Source: Mycolicibacillus parakoreensis
GTDB lineage: Bacteria > Actinomycetota > Actinomycetes > Mycobacteriales > Mycobacteriaceae
NCBI RefSeq assembly: GCF_022370835.2
Contig: NZ_CP092365.1
Coordinates: forward strand, 3,410,001 to 3,474,000
Direction of reading: 5' to 3'
Length of the DNA stretch: 64,000 bases
The translations under genes and the position numbers were made by a program. Positions 1 to 8,118 of this stretch are shown here, piece by piece. The notes under the pieces are model-generated. The model did not search any database. It worked only from the letters and a program-made list of their open reading frames with translations, and was not told the DNA's origin. Every line of letters starts with the position of its first letter. Positions within the stretch are counted from its first letter, which is position 1.

Positions 1-603
1 ACCTACGTGTTGGCCAACATCCGCGGCGGCGGCGAGTACGGTCCGCGCTGGCACACCCAGGCGATGCGGGAGAACCGCCACCGGGTCGCCGAGGATTTCG
101 CCGCGGTCGCCGCCGATCTCGTCGAGCGGGGCGTGAGCACCCCGGCGCGGCTCGGCGCGCAGGGGGGCAGCAACGGCGGACTGCTGATGGGCATCATGCT
201 GACCGCCTACCCGCAGCTGTTCGGCGCGCTGGTGTGCAGTGTGCCGCTGCTGGACATGCGCCGGTATCACCGGTTGCTGGCCGGCGCCTCCTGGGTCGCC
301 GAATACGGCAACCCCGACGATCCCGCCGACTGGGCGTTCATCGAGAAGTACTCGCCGTACCACAACATCACCGCCGATGCGCCCTACCCGGCGCTGCTGA
401 TGACCAGCTCCACCCGCGACGACCGGGTGCACCCCGGGCACGCCCGCAAGATGACCGCCGCACTGGAGGCCGCCGGGCACCGGGTGCGCTACTACGAGAA
501 CATCGAGGGTGGGCATGCCGGGGCGGCCGACAACGCCCAGACCGCGTTCAAGTCGGCGCTGAGCTTCTCGTTCCTGTGGGCGATGCTGACCGGTTCGCCC
601 TGA
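1..603 (+). CDS. S9 prolyl-oligopeptidase-family serine peptidase, C-terminal part (5' end outside window)
   Basis: The frame is open from the first base, so only the last ~200 residues of the catalytic alpha/beta-hydrolase domain are present. The nucleophile elbow reads GGSNGGLL, with the Ser codon at 169-171. The charge-relay Asp lies in SSTRDDRVHPGH (about 418-423), and the His in EGGHAGAADN (514-516). This Ser-Asp-His order is typical of prolyl oligopeptidases, which cleave short peptides after proline or related residues. M. tuberculosis has a similar peptidase (Rv0457c, recalled). The gene converges on nirD across a 219-bp repeat-rich gap. Substrate cannot be told from this fragment. 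Confidence 0.9.
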   Translation, partial: TYVLANIRGGGEYGPRWHTQAMRENRHRVAEDFAAVAADLVERGVSTPARLGAQGGSNGGLLMGIMLTAYPQLFGALVCSVPLLDMRRYHRLLAGASWVAEYGNPDDPADWAFIEKYSPYHNITADAPYPALLMTSSTRDDRVHPGHARKMTAALEAAGHRVRYYENIEGGHAGAADNAQTAFKSALSFSFLWAMLTGSP

Positions 604-822
604 GCGCGCCGGGGCTTGTGCGCCCACGGCGGAGACTTGTGCGCCCACGGCGTCCGCGTGGCTCCCCCGCCGGGGTTTGTGCGCTCACGGCGCCCACACC
701 AGCACTTTTCACGCCGTAGACGCACAACCCTTCGCCCTGAGTGCACACACCCGAGTGCCCACACTGGAGTACACACACCGGAGTGCCCACACCGGAGTGC
801 CCACACCAGCGGCGCGGAGCGC
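604..822. repeat. Convergent intergenic region made of short direct and inverted repeats
   Basis: No gene is seen here. The left half holds TTGTGCGCCCACGGCG twice in direct orientation (about 616-655). A third, slightly changed copy (TTTGTGCGCTCACGGCG) is followed by an inverted partner (ACGCCGTAGACGCACAA, about 711-728), which gives a stem-loop. The right half (about 741-810) is a run of units like CACACCGGAGTGCCCA. The region separates the S9 peptidase gene and nirD, which converge, so it may act as a two-way terminator. Confidence 0.7.
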
Positions 823-1194
823 TCAGGCGGGGCGGCCCACCAGCACCTGGCCACCCGCCCCGACGCGGGTGGGGTACACCGCGACCGCGACCCCGGGGGC
901 GTCGAGGCAGGTTCCGTCGTCGAGGGCGAACGCCTGCTTGTTGATCGGTGACTGCACGACCGGCCGCCCACCGCGATCGCCGACCAGCCCGCGGGAGAGC
1001 ACCGCCGCCCCGGAGCACGGGTCGATGTTGCCCAGTGCCGCCAGCGAGCCGTCGTCGAGGCGGAACAGCGCGGCCTGGGTGCCGTCGTCGAGCAGCACCC
1101 CGACCCCGCGGCCGGGGATCAGGTGCGCGTAGGCGCAGGCCGGGGTCCACGCGGTATCGGCGAGCAGGGTGGTCCGGTCGTCCAGCAGGGTCAT
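823..1194 (-). CDS. nirD: Assimilatory nitrite reductase [NAD(P)H] small subunit NirD
   Basis: A 123-residue Rieske-like beta-barrel protein that pairs with NirB in the cytoplasm to reduce nitrite to ammonium. The fold is recognisable from DDGTQAALFRLDDGSLAALGN and the RPVVQSPINKQAFALDDG segment. As in other NirD proteins, the true Rieske Cys/His ligands are not both kept. The start is the ATG at 1194-1192, which shares one base with the nirB stop (TGATG), so the two are translationally coupled. The ORF stays open much further upstream, but that is the nirB region read out of frame. The pair is the terminal step of nitrate/nitrite assimilation. Confidence 0.93.
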   Translation of the reverse strand: MTLLDDRTTLLADTAWTPACAYAHLIPGRGVGVLLDDGTQAALFRLDDGSLAALGNIDPCSGAAVLSRGLVGDRGGRPVVQSPINKQAFALDDGTCLDAPGVAVAVYPTRVGAGGQVLVGRPA

Positions 1195-3785
1195 CACAGG
1201 TCCTCCTTGTCGCTTCGCAGTCCCGGCATGCCGATGGCGACCGGGGCGGGCACCTTGCGCCCGTTGTGGTCGACGAAACTCACGGTCTCGTCCTCGGCGT
1301 CGGGGGCGTTGACGAACGAGACGAACCGGGCGAGTTTGTCGGGGTCTTCCAGCACGCCTTTCCATTCGCACCGGTAGCCCTCGACGTGGCGGGCCATGGC
1401 GGCCTCGAATTCGGCGGCCAGGCCCAAGGAGTCGTCGCAGACCACGTCCCGCAGATGCTCCAGGCCGCCGTCGAGGTCCTCCAGCCACGGCGCCGTGCGC
1501 TGCAGGCGGTCGGCGGTGCGGATGTAGAACATCAGGAACCGGTCGATGTAGCGCACCAGCGTCTCGTCGTCGAGGTCGCCGGCCAGCAGCTGGGCGTGTC
1601 GGGGGGTCATGCCGCCGTTGCCGCAGACATAGAGGTTCCAGCCGACCTCGGTGGCGATCACCCCGACGTCCTTGCCGCGGGCCTCGGCGCATTCGCGCGC
1701 ACAGCCGGAGACACCCATCTTGATCTTGTGCGGGGCGCGCAGCCCACGGTAGCGCAGCTCGAGGTCGATCGCCATCTGCACCGAGTCCTGTTGGCCGTAG
1801 CGGCACCAGTCGCTGCCCACACAGCTTTTCACCGTGCGCAGCGACTTGCCGTAGGCCTGGCCGGATTCCATGCCGGCGTCGACGAGGCGTTTCCAGATGG
1901 CGGGCAGCTGGTCGACACGGGCACCGAACAGGTCGATGCGCTGACCGCCGGTGATCTTGGTGTACAGGCCGAAGTCCTGGGCGATCTGGCCGATCAGGAT
2001 GAGGTGTTCGGGTTTGATGTCGCCGCCGGGAACCCGCGGCACCACCGAGTAGGTGCCGTTGCGCTGGATGTTGGCCAGAAAGTGGTCGTTGGAGTCCTGC
2101 AGCGACGCCTGCTCGCCGTCGAGGATGTGGTCGCTGCCGGTCGACGCCAGGATCGAGGCGACCGTGGGTTTGCAGATGTCGCAGCCTTTTCCGCTGCCGA
2201 AACGCTCGATCAACCCGGAGAACGTGCGGATGTCGGTGGCCGAGATGATCTCGAACAGTTCCGCGCGCGACTGGGAGAAGTGTTCGCACAACGACTTCGA
2301 CTGCTCCACCCCTTCGGCTTCCAGCAGCTGTTTGAGCAGCGGGATGCACGAGCCGCAGGAGGTGCCCGCCTGGGTGCGGTCCTTGAGCATCGCCACGTCG
2401 GTGCAGCCGTCGGCGATCGCACAGGTCAGATCGCCCTTGCTGACGTTGTTGCACGAACAGATCTGGGCCGAGTCCGGCAGCGCCGCGACCCCGAGTGCCG
2501 GCGCGCCGTCGGTCGCCGGGGTGATCAGGCTCATCGGGTCGCCGGGCAGTTCGGAGCCGACCATCGGGCGCAGCATCCCGTAGGCCGAGACGTCGCCGAC
2601 CAGGATGCCGCCGAGCAGGGTGGCGGCGTCGTCGGAGAGCACCAGTTTGGCGTAGGTGCGTTTGACCGGGTCGTTGACGACGACCTGCAGGCAGTCGTCG
2701 GTGGCGCCGAGCGCGTCGCCGAAGCTGGCGACGTCGACGCCGAGCAGCTTGAGTTTGGTCGACATGTCCGCCCCGGGGAACTCCGCGGCGCCCTCCAAGA
2801 GCCGGTCGACGACCACCTCGGCGGTGGCGTAGCCCGGCCCGACCAGCCCGTAGCAGCGGCCCTCGATCGCGGCGACCTCCCCGATCGCGTAGATGTCGGG
2901 GTCGCTGGTGACACAGGACAGGTCGGTGAGCACCCCGCCGCGCTCGGCGAGTCGCACCCCGGCCGCGCCGGCCAGTTCGTCGCGGGGGCGCACCCCGGCG
3001 GCGAAGATCACCAGGCCGGCGTCGAGGGTGCGGCCCTCGGAGAGCCGGACCCGCAGCGAGGTGGCGCCGTCGGCGTGGGTGCGCTGCTCGATCGCCTCGG
3101 TGCCCGCGCCGGTGTGCACCGCGATGCCCAGGTCGGTGATGAGGCTGCCCAGCAGCGCCCCGCCGGCGTCGTCGAGTTGCGCGGCCATCAGCCGCGGCGC
3201 CTTCTCCACGATGTGGGTGTGCAGCCCGAAGCCGCGCAGCGCGTTGGCCGCCTCCAGGCCGAGCAGCCCGCCGCCGATCACCACCCCCGCGGTGGCGTGA
3301 CCGGCCGCCAGGGCGCCCTCGGTGTCGGCGCGGATCGCGTCGAGGTCGTCGAGGGTGCGGTAGACGTGGCAGCCGGGCAGGTCATGGCCGGGCACCGGGG
3401 GCACGAACGCGTACGAGCCGGTGGCCAGCACCAGGGTGTCGTAGCGGTGGCAGGCACCGTCGGCGGCGGTGACGGTCTTGGCGTTCCGGTCGACGGCGCC
3501 GACCCGGGTGTTCAGCAGCAGACGCACCCGGTCGTCGCCGGCGTAGTCGTTGCCGGGCAACGCCAGCCGGTCGCGGTCCCAGCCCTCGGTGTAGGAGGTC
3601 AGCGCCACCCGGTCGTAGGCGGCGTTGGGTTCCTCGGCGAGAACCGTGATGCGCCACCGCGCCTCGGTGTCGCGGGCCCGCAGCGCCTCGACGAAGCGGT
3701 GCCCGACCATGCCGTGGCCGACCACCACCACGTCGCGGGGCGCACCAGGGGTCCCGGTGCCGTCGTGTCCTGCGCTCTGCGCCAT
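1194..3785 (-). CDS. nirB: Assimilatory nitrite reductase [NAD(P)H] large subunit NirB
   Basis: An 863-residue sirohaem/FAD enzyme reducing nitrite to ammonium with NAD(P)H. Domains in order: an FAD/NAD-binding Rossmann region beginning VVVVGHGMVGHRF (about residues 18-30); a BFD-type [2Fe-2S] domain with CSCNN (about 441) and CGSC (about 478); and a C-terminal sirohaem/[4Fe-4S] domain with the C-x5-C motif CVGSDWC (about 655) and C-x3-C in GCAREC (about 695). Length agrees with mycobacterial NirB (about 850). The ATG at 3785 follows a TAGCGT -10 by 7 nt, so the message is probably leaderless. It is the first gene of nirBD and lies under a GlnR-type box. Confidence 0.97.
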   Translation of the reverse strand: MAQSAGHDGTGTPGAPRDVVVVGHGMVGHRFVEALRARDTEARWRITVLAEEPNAAYDRVALTSYTEGWDRDRLALPGNDYAGDDRVRLLLNTRVGAVDRNAKTVTAADGACHRYDTLVLATGSYAFVPPVPGHDLPGCHVYRTLDDLDAIRADTEGALAAGHATAGVVIGGGLLGLEAANALRGFGLHTHIVEKAPRLMAAQLDDAGGALLGSLITDLGIAVHTGAGTEAIEQRTHADGATSLRVRLSEGRTLDAGLVIFAAGVRPRDELAGAAGVRLAERGGVLTDLSCVTSDPDIYAIGEVAAIEGRCYGLVGPGYATAEVVVDRLLEGAAEFPGADMSTKLKLLGVDVASFGDALGATDDCLQVVVNDPVKRTYAKLVLSDDAATLLGGILVGDVSAYGMLRPMVGSELPGDPMSLITPATDGAPALGVAALPDSAQICSCNNVSKGDLTCAIADGCTDVAMLKDRTQAGTSCGSCIPLLKQLLEAEGVEQSKSLCEHFSQSRAELFEIISATDIRTFSGLIERFGSGKGCDICKPTVASILASTGSDHILDGEQASLQDSNDHFLANIQRNGTYSVVPRVPGGDIKPEHLILIGQIAQDFGLYTKITGGQRIDLFGARVDQLPAIWKRLVDAGMESGQAYGKSLRTVKSCVGSDWCRYGQQDSVQMAIDLELRYRGLRAPHKIKMGVSGCARECAEARGKDVGVIATEVGWNLYVCGNGGMTPRHAQLLAGDLDDETLVRYIDRFLMFYIRTADRLQRTAPWLEDLDGGLEHLRDVVCDDSLGLAAEFEAAMARHVEGYRCEWKGVLEDPDKLARFVSFVNAPDAEDETVSFVDHNGRKVPAPVAIGMPGLRSDKEDL

Positions 3786-3792
3786 GCGTTCA

Positions 3793-3824
3793 ACGCTAGG
3801 AACCCCACGTTTCCACCACGTAAC
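3793..3824 (-). promoter_or_regulatory. nirB promoter (-10) with GlnR-type box
   Basis: Reading the minus strand, TAGCGT (3798-3793) lies 7 nt before the nirB ATG, the spacing of a leaderless mycobacterial promoter. Just upstream, GTTAC-N6-GAAAC (3824-3809) matches the actinobacterial GlnR half-site pair, and GlnR is known to control nirB in mycobacteria. The box covers roughly -24 to -39, overlapping where a -35 would be. Role inferred from sequence only. Confidence 0.6.
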
Positions 3825-3922
3825 GCCAAGATAGTGATGCGCTGTGAAAACCGGGGAAAGCCCCTGCCGGAGAGTGATTCACCGCACAATATCGCCCGCA
3901 CCGGGGGCGATCCGGTTGTGAG

Positions 3923-3939
3923 GTCACCGATTCGGTGAC
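3923..3939. other. Perfect 8+1+8 palindrome between nirB and the upstream operon
   Basis: GTCACCGA-T-TCGGTGAC is a perfect inverted repeat with a single central base. It sits 25 bp after the end of the membrane-protein gene and about 140 bp upstream of nirB. The missing loop makes a terminator unlikely, and the form suits a dimeric DNA-binding protein. No regulator is assigned. Confidence 0.5.
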
Positions 3940-3964
3940 GCGGATGTGAGTTGCGCTGAATCGG

Positions 3965-4801
3965 TCAGCCGCGGCGGCGCAATCCGCCCAGCAGGGCGGT
4001 CAACACCCCGAACGCCACCAGGGCGCCGCCGGCGGCCAGGGTCAGGTTCAGCCACTGGTGCATCCCGGCGACGGCCTGCTCGACCAGCACCTCGGCGATG
4101 CGCCGCACGTCGCCGGTGGTGGTGTTCAGCGCCGTGTCGACCTCACGTCGGCCGACCTCGATGGCCGCCCAGCCGGCCGCGCCGACCAGCAGCGCCGAGA
4201 CGCCGAGTGCGGCCAGGGTCTTGCCGCGCCGGCGTGCCACCGCCAGCGCGGTGAGGGCGGCCGCCGCGGTGAGCACCGCCGCACCGACGCTGACTATCGG
4301 CCCCCACAGGGTCAGCGGGTGCAGCCGGCCGGCACGCAGCCACTGCGCGTCGGCGGGCACCGCGGTCACCGGCACCGTCACGGTGTCGGGCACCGTCACG
4401 TCGTAGTGGTCAAGGACCTGACGGAAGGCGGCGTCGTTGAGCATCGGGGCGACGTCGACGGTGAACTCACCGTCGGCGGCGGTGAACGCCCAGCGGTGTG
4501 CCTCGGTGTTGAGGTGGGCGAACCGCTGGGGGAACTGCGCGCCGCCGGTGTAGCCGGCGGCCACCCCCTCCACCAGGGCGCTGTCCACACTGGCGCCGTG
4601 CTCGGTGATCAGCACCATCGCCTGGGTGCTCAGCTGGGAGGCGACCGCCTGCTGCAGCACCGGATCTGCGGCGGCGCGCTGCGCCAGGGCGGCGTAGCCG
4701 TCGGCGTCGACGAGGTGGCGTTGCGCCCACCCGGTGGGCACGGCCACCGCCAGGGCGACGGTGGCGATCAGCCACAACAGCAGGGTCGCGGCGAACCGCA
4801 C
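3965..4801 (-). CDS. Membrane protein with large extracytoplasmic domain, function unknown
   Basis: A 278-residue protein I do not recognise. The N-terminus is a signal-anchor (FAATLLLWLIATVALAVAV, residues 3-21). About 145 polar residues follow, probably outside the membrane. Then come two hydrophobic helices (about 168-190 and 196-213), a short loop and a last helix (about 246-268) ending GLRRRG. The start is GTG at 4801, overlapping by one base the TAG stop of the aldehyde dehydrogenase gene, so the two form an operon. No catalytic motif is visible. Confidence 0.8.
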   Translation of the reverse strand: MRFAATLLLWLIATVALAVAVPTGWAQRHLVDADGYAALAQRAAADPVLQQAVASQLSTQAMVLITEHGASVDSALVEGVAAGYTGGAQFPQRFAHLNTEAHRWAFTAADGEFTVDVAPMLNDAAFRQVLDHYDVTVPDTVTVPVTAVPADAQWLRAGRLHPLTLWGPIVSVGAAVLTAAAALTALAVARRRGKTLAALGVSALLVGAAGWAAIEVGRREVDTALNTTTGDVRRIAEVLVEQAVAGMHQWLNLTLAAGGALVAFGVLTALLGGLRRRG

Positions 4802-6318
4802 TATTTGGCGGTGCGGCGCGGGCGCGACAACGCCGACTTGGTCAGCATCCGGTTCATCCGGGCCAGCGCCTTGAGCGAGTTGTGGTAGTAGTTGCCGCCC
4901 GCGCCGACGTTGGTGCGCGGGGTCACGACGGTCTCCTGCCGGCAGAACTTACGGATGCCGTCGGCCCCGCCGAAGCGGGCGCCGATCCCGGAGGTCTTCC
5001 AGCCGCCCATCGGGGCGGTGGTGCACATCAGGTTGGTGATGACGTCGTTGATGTTGACCGCGCCGCACTCCAGCTGCAGGGCGACGTCGCGGGCGCGGGC
5101 GGTGTCGCCGGAGAACACCGAGGCGCTCAGCCCGTAGGTGCTGGCGTTGGCCAGCCGGATCGCCTCCTCCACGGTGGCGACCTTCATGATCGGCAGGGTG
5201 GGCCCGAACGTCTCCTCGGTCATGCAGGCCATCGAGTGGTCGACGTCGACGAGCACCGTGGGCGGGTAGAAGCTGCCCGGGCCCTCGGTGCGCTTGCCGC
5301 CGGTCAGCGCGCGCGCCCCCGCCGCCAGCGCGTCGCGCACGTGACGTTCGGTGATGGCCAGCTGGTCGTCGTTGATCAGCGCGCCGAAGTGTTTGCCCTC
5401 ACCGGCGCCGACCTGCAGTTCCTTGACGTCGCGCAGCACCGCCTCAACGAACCGGTCGTAGACCGGTTCGAGCACGTACACCCGCTCCACCGACACGCAG
5501 GTCTGCCCGGCGTTGAACATCGCGCCCCACACCGCGGCGTGCGCGGCCAAATCGACGTCGGCGTCCTCGAGCACGATCATCGGGTCCTTGCCGCCGAGCT
5601 CCAGGCTGACCGGGGTCAACCGGCGGGCGGCGCGCTCCATCACCTTGATGCCGGTGGCGCTGGAGCCGGTGAACTGCACGTAGTCGACGTTGTCGATGAC
5701 CGCCTCGGAGACCTCACGCGCCCCCTGGGCCAGCGCCAGGACCTCCGGGCCGCCGGATTCCCGCCAGCCGCGGCACAGCAGCTCGGCGGTGAGCGGGGTG
5801 CGCTCGGACGGTTTGAGCAGCACCGCGCAGCCTGCCGCCAGGGCGCCGATGGCGTCCATCATCGCGTTGGCCACCGGGTAGTTCCACGGGGCGATGATGC
5901 CGACCACCGGGCGGGGCCGGTAGTGCACGGCGATCTTCTTGATTGCCAGCATCGCCATCGGTGCCGGCCGGCGCTCCGGGGCCAGCGCCTTGTCCATGGT
6001 CTTGATGACATACGACAGGATCATGATCAGCAGCGGCACCTCTTGGACCGCATCGGTTTTGCTCTTGCCGGTCTCGGCGATCAGCAGATCCTCGATCTCG
6101 TCGCGATGGTCACCGAGCCACACCGCGAAGCGGGCCAGCGTCTTGGCACGGCCCTTGGCGCCGCGCTGCTCCCACTCGCGTTGCGCGCTGCGCAGCCCGT
6201 CGGCGATCGCGGGGATCTGCACCGGATCGGTCCACTGCACCTGCCCGGCCACCTCGCCGGTGGCCGGGTTGAGGATGGTGCCGGTGTTGGGCGTCTGAAC
6301 GTCGGAAGTCGCAGTCAT
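4801..6318 (-). CDS. NAD(P)+-dependent aldehyde dehydrogenase (succinate-semialdehyde-dehydrogenase-like)
   Basis: A 505-residue member of the aldehyde dehydrogenase superfamily, oxidising an aldehyde to the acid with NAD(P)+. Visible landmarks are the Rossmann segment GIIAPWNYP, the general-base Glu in LELGGKDP (about residue 238), the nucleophilic Cys in GQTCVSVERVYV (about 272) and EETFGPTLP. Sequence style recalls the mycobacterial GabD2 group, but the physiological aldehyde is unknown. The start is ATG at 6318 with no Shine-Dalgarno sequence and a -10 box 6 nt away (leaderless). It is cotranscribed with the downstream membrane protein gene by a one-base overlap. Confidence 0.93.
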   Translation of the reverse strand: MTATSDVQTPNTGTILNPATGEVAGQVQWTDPVQIPAIADGLRSAQREWEQRGAKGRAKTLARFAVWLGDHRDEIEDLLIAETGKSKTDAVQEVPLLIMILSYVIKTMDKALAPERRPAPMAMLAIKKIAVHYRPRPVVGIIAPWNYPVANAMMDAIGALAAGCAVLLKPSERTPLTAELLCRGWRESGGPEVLALAQGAREVSEAVIDNVDYVQFTGSSATGIKVMERAARRLTPVSLELGGKDPMIVLEDADVDLAAHAAVWGAMFNAGQTCVSVERVYVLEPVYDRFVEAVLRDVKELQVGAGEGKHFGALINDDQLAITERHVRDALAAGARALTGGKRTEGPGSFYPPTVLVDVDHSMACMTEETFGPTLPIMKVATVEEAIRLANASTYGLSASVFSGDTARARDVALQLECGAVNINDVITNLMCTTAPMGGWKTSGIGARFGGADGIRKFCRQETVVTPRTNVGAGGNYYHNSLKALARMNRMLTKSALSRPRRTAK

Positions 6319-6324
6319 AGGCCC

Positions 6325-6330
6325 ATGCTA
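6325..6330 (-). promoter_or_regulatory. Leaderless promoter of the aldehyde dehydrogenase gene
   Basis: TAGCAT on the minus strand, 6 nt before the ATG, fits TANNNT. No ribosome-binding site is present. Confidence 0.5.
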
Positions 6331-6385
6331 GTCACCGAATGTGATCCGGGTAACTGCGCCCTCGACACCTGTCAAATCGGCGGGG

Positions 6386-6916
6386 TCACGCCGGCACGAT
6401 GCCGCGCAGATAGGCCGCCTGCCCCAGGTGCTGGGCACAGTCGTCGATGATGCTGACCAGGCGCACCGCGGCGGTCACCGGCGGATCCCAGCCGGTGTCG
6501 ACCACCCGGTTCAGCTCCGCGGCGTCGACCCGCCCCACATACTCCAGGGTGCGCTCGTGCACGTCGCGGTAGTAGCCGACGAGCAGCTCGGCCGGCGCGC
6601 GCACCTTAGCGACCTGCTCAGGGGTGTGCCCGTAGCCGGTGTCGTCGGCGTCGAGGTCGAGCCCGAAGCGCCCCACCCACCGGTCCCAGGCCTGGGGCGC
6701 CCCGGCGAGGTCGGCGATCTGGATGTCCTGGGCCCGCGCGGCGTGCCACAGCAGCCAGGCGATGCTGTTGGCCTCGGCGGTGGGCCGGTAGGTGGCCACC
6801 GGCTCGGACAGATCGTCGGTGAGCGCCTCGGCGTGCTCGATGAGCCGGGTGACGGCGTCGCGCAGCAGGGCGCGCAGGGTCTCGAGGGTGTCGGGGTCGC
6901 TGACGGATGCGCTCAT
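6386..6916 (-). CDS. DinB-superfamily (DUF664-like) protein, putative thiol-dependent enzyme
   Basis: A 176-residue all-helical protein of the DinB/YfiT type, many of which use a metal bound by three histidines to carry out mycothiol- or bacillithiol-linked transfers. Candidate ligands are the His in AWLLWHAARAQD and in DDCAQHLGQAAYLRG, as expected for the first and last helices. Family members vary, so the substrate is not predicted. The ATG at 6916 lies 6 nt after TAGATT and lacks a Shine-Dalgarno sequence, so it is read as leaderless. It is monocistronic between the aldehyde dehydrogenase and tautomerase genes. Confidence 0.8.
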   Translation of the reverse strand: MSASVSDPDTLETLRALLRDAVTRLIEHAEALTDDLSEPVATYRPTAEANSIAWLLWHAARAQDIQIADLAGAPQAWDRWVGRFGLDLDADDTGYGHTPEQVAKVRAPAELLVGYYRDVHERTLEYVGRVDAAELNRVVDTGWDPPVTAAVRLVSIIDDCAQHLGQAAYLRGIVPA

Positions 6917-6922
6917 AGGTCG

Positions 6923-6928
6923 AATCTA
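6923..6928 (-). promoter_or_regulatory. Leaderless promoter of the DinB-like gene
   Basis: TAGATT on the minus strand with a 6-nt gap to the ATG. Confidence 0.5.
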
Positions 6929-6956
6929 CGCCTGTGCGCGGCCTGTGCGCGCCGTC

Positions 6957-7352
6957 TCAGACGGTGACCGGATACCCCAGGTCGACGTCGCAGGCGGCCT
7001 GCCCGCCGCGGATCCCGAAGTTCTCGGTCGTGTTCTCCCGCACCACGATTGCGATGTGGTCACCGGGAATCCCCAGCGCACCAAGCCGTTCGACGATGCC
7101 GCGGTACAGGTTGCGTTTGGCCTGCACCGAACGGCCGGCGAAACAGTCGATGGTCACCAGGGTGTAGCGCTCGGGGTCGGCCAGGTTCGGCGCGGCGGCG
7201 AACCGGTGCGGCTCGTGGACGATCAGGCGCAGGCAGCGGTTGTCGGCCGGGATCGCGAACGCGTCGACCAGCGCGTCGTGCACGGCGTCGATGAGGGCGA
7301 TCTCGTCGTCGCGGCTGTAGGTACGGCGGACCTCGATCACGGTGTTGGGCAT
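6957..7352 (-). CDS. Tautomerase-superfamily protein
   Basis: A 131-residue protein beginning MPNTVIEVRR. Removal of Met leaves Pro at the N-terminus, the catalytic base of 4-oxalocrotonate tautomerase and cis-CaaD-type enzymes. The start was placed at 7352 rather than at the longer ORF start (7370) for this reason, and because GAGG lies 8 nt upstream. Other family-like segments are NRCLRLIVHEPHRF and DHIAIVVRENTTENFG, whose Arg and Glu may take part in catalysis. It may act on an enol or halo acid; the substrate is not known. It lies 82 bp downstream of the tetR gene on the same strand. Confidence 0.85.
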   Translation of the reverse strand: MPNTVIEVRRTYSRDDEIALIDAVHDALVDAFAIPADNRCLRLIVHEPHRFAAAPNLADPERYTLVTIDCFAGRSVQAKRNLYRGIVERLGALGIPGDHIAIVVRENTTENFGIRGGQAACDVDLGYPVTV

Positions 7353-7434
7353 GAGGTGATCCTCACACACCGCCGGCCCGCCAACGGCGGTACGCCGATC
7401 CGCCGATCCGCCGACAGGCGACGACGGCCGCCGG

Positions 7435-8016
7435 TCACGCCGGGTGATCGCCGGCCAGCACGCCGATCAACATGTCCAGGCGCGCGGCGCGGTACTGCGG
7501 GCGCAACCGCCCGTCGCGGTCGAGGGTGACCAGCCCGTGCAAGCCCGCCCACACCACCTCGGCGTAGGTGTCCACGTCGCGGCCGCCGGCGACCGCGGCG
7601 ACCACGCGCCGCAGTTCGCCGTAGGCGACGGTCACCGGCTCGGGCGTCTCGGGGGCGGCGAAGCGCAGCAGCGTGCCGCGGGTGAACATCGCCTCATACA
7701 GCGCCGCGTTCTGCTCCGCGAAGTCGAGGTAGGCGCCGGCCGCGCGACGCAGCGCCGCGCGGCCGCCGCCGGAGCCGCGGCGGGCGGCGCGCAACGCCGC
7801 GGCGAGCTCCTCGAACCCGTCGACGGCGACCGCCGCCACCACCTCGTCCATCCCGGCGAAATGGGTGTAGAGCACCGGTTGGCTGTACTCGACCTCCACC
7901 GAGAGCCGCCGGGTGGTGACCGCGTCCCAGCCCTCGGATTCGGCCAGGCGCCGCGCCGCGGCGATGATCAACCGCCGCCGGGCGCGGCGCTCACGGGTGC
8001 GACGGTCCTCGGCCAC
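7435..8016 (-). CDS. TetR/AcrR-family transcriptional repressor
   Basis: A 193-residue repressor with an N-terminal HTH (RRLIIAAARRLAESEGWDAV, then VEYSQPVLYTHFAG, about residues 14-56) and a ligand domain containing VWAGLHGLVTL, typical of the WHG-type TetR C-terminus. The GTG start at 8016 lies 6 nt after TATATT on the minus strand, which implies a leaderless message. It is divergent from the DUF1772-like/nitroreductase-like operon. The 102-bp gap holds four related palindromes covering both promoters, so it most likely represses itself and that operon. The ligand is unknown. Confidence 0.9.
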   Translation of the reverse strand: MAEDRRTRERRARRRLIIAAARRLAESEGWDAVTTRRLSVEVEYSQPVLYTHFAGMDEVVAAVAVDGFEELAAALRAARRGSGGGRAALRRAAGAYLDFAEQNAALYEAMFTRGTLLRFAAPETPEPVTVAYGELRRVVAAVAGGRDVDTYAEVVWAGLHGLVTLDRDGRLRPQYRAARLDMLIGVLAGDHPA

Positions 8017-8025
8017 CCCTGGAAT

Positions 8026-8108
8026 ATAGCGCCGCTAGAAACCATAGCGACGCTATTGCCGGAACCGGGGCCGTGATCTAGCATTGCTAGAAACCCTATC
8101 GATGCTAG
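8026..8108. promoter_or_regulatory. Four TetR-type operators in two direct 31-bp blocks
   Basis: Four 13-bp near-palindromes are seen: ATAGCGCCGCTAG (8026-8038), ATAGCGACGCTAT (8044-8056), CTAGCATTGCTAG (8078-8090) and CTATCGATGCTAG (8096-8108). Centres are 18, 34 and 18 bp apart. Sites 1-2 and 3-4 form direct repeats of one 31-bp block, sharing GCTAGAAACC in the middle. Site 1 overlaps the tetR -10 (TATATT, 8028-8023). Site 3 overlaps the rightward -10. Site 4 shares its last two bases with the AGGAGG ribosome-binding site of the next gene. Confidence 0.8.
8056..8084 (+). promoter_or_regulatory. Rightward promoter of the DUF1772-like operon
   Basis: TTGCCG (8056-8061) and TAGCAT (8079-8084) are separated by 17 bp. 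The -10 lies inside operator 3. Transcription would begin near 8091, giving a short leader with AGGAGG at 8107-8112. Confidence 0.55.
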
Positions 8109-8118
8109 GAGGTGGCCG

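Noticed and set aside
948..3938. 996-codon open frame on the plus strand opposite nirB
   Set aside because: It is the mirror of a high-GC gene; nirB has all cofactor motifs and the plus frame has none.
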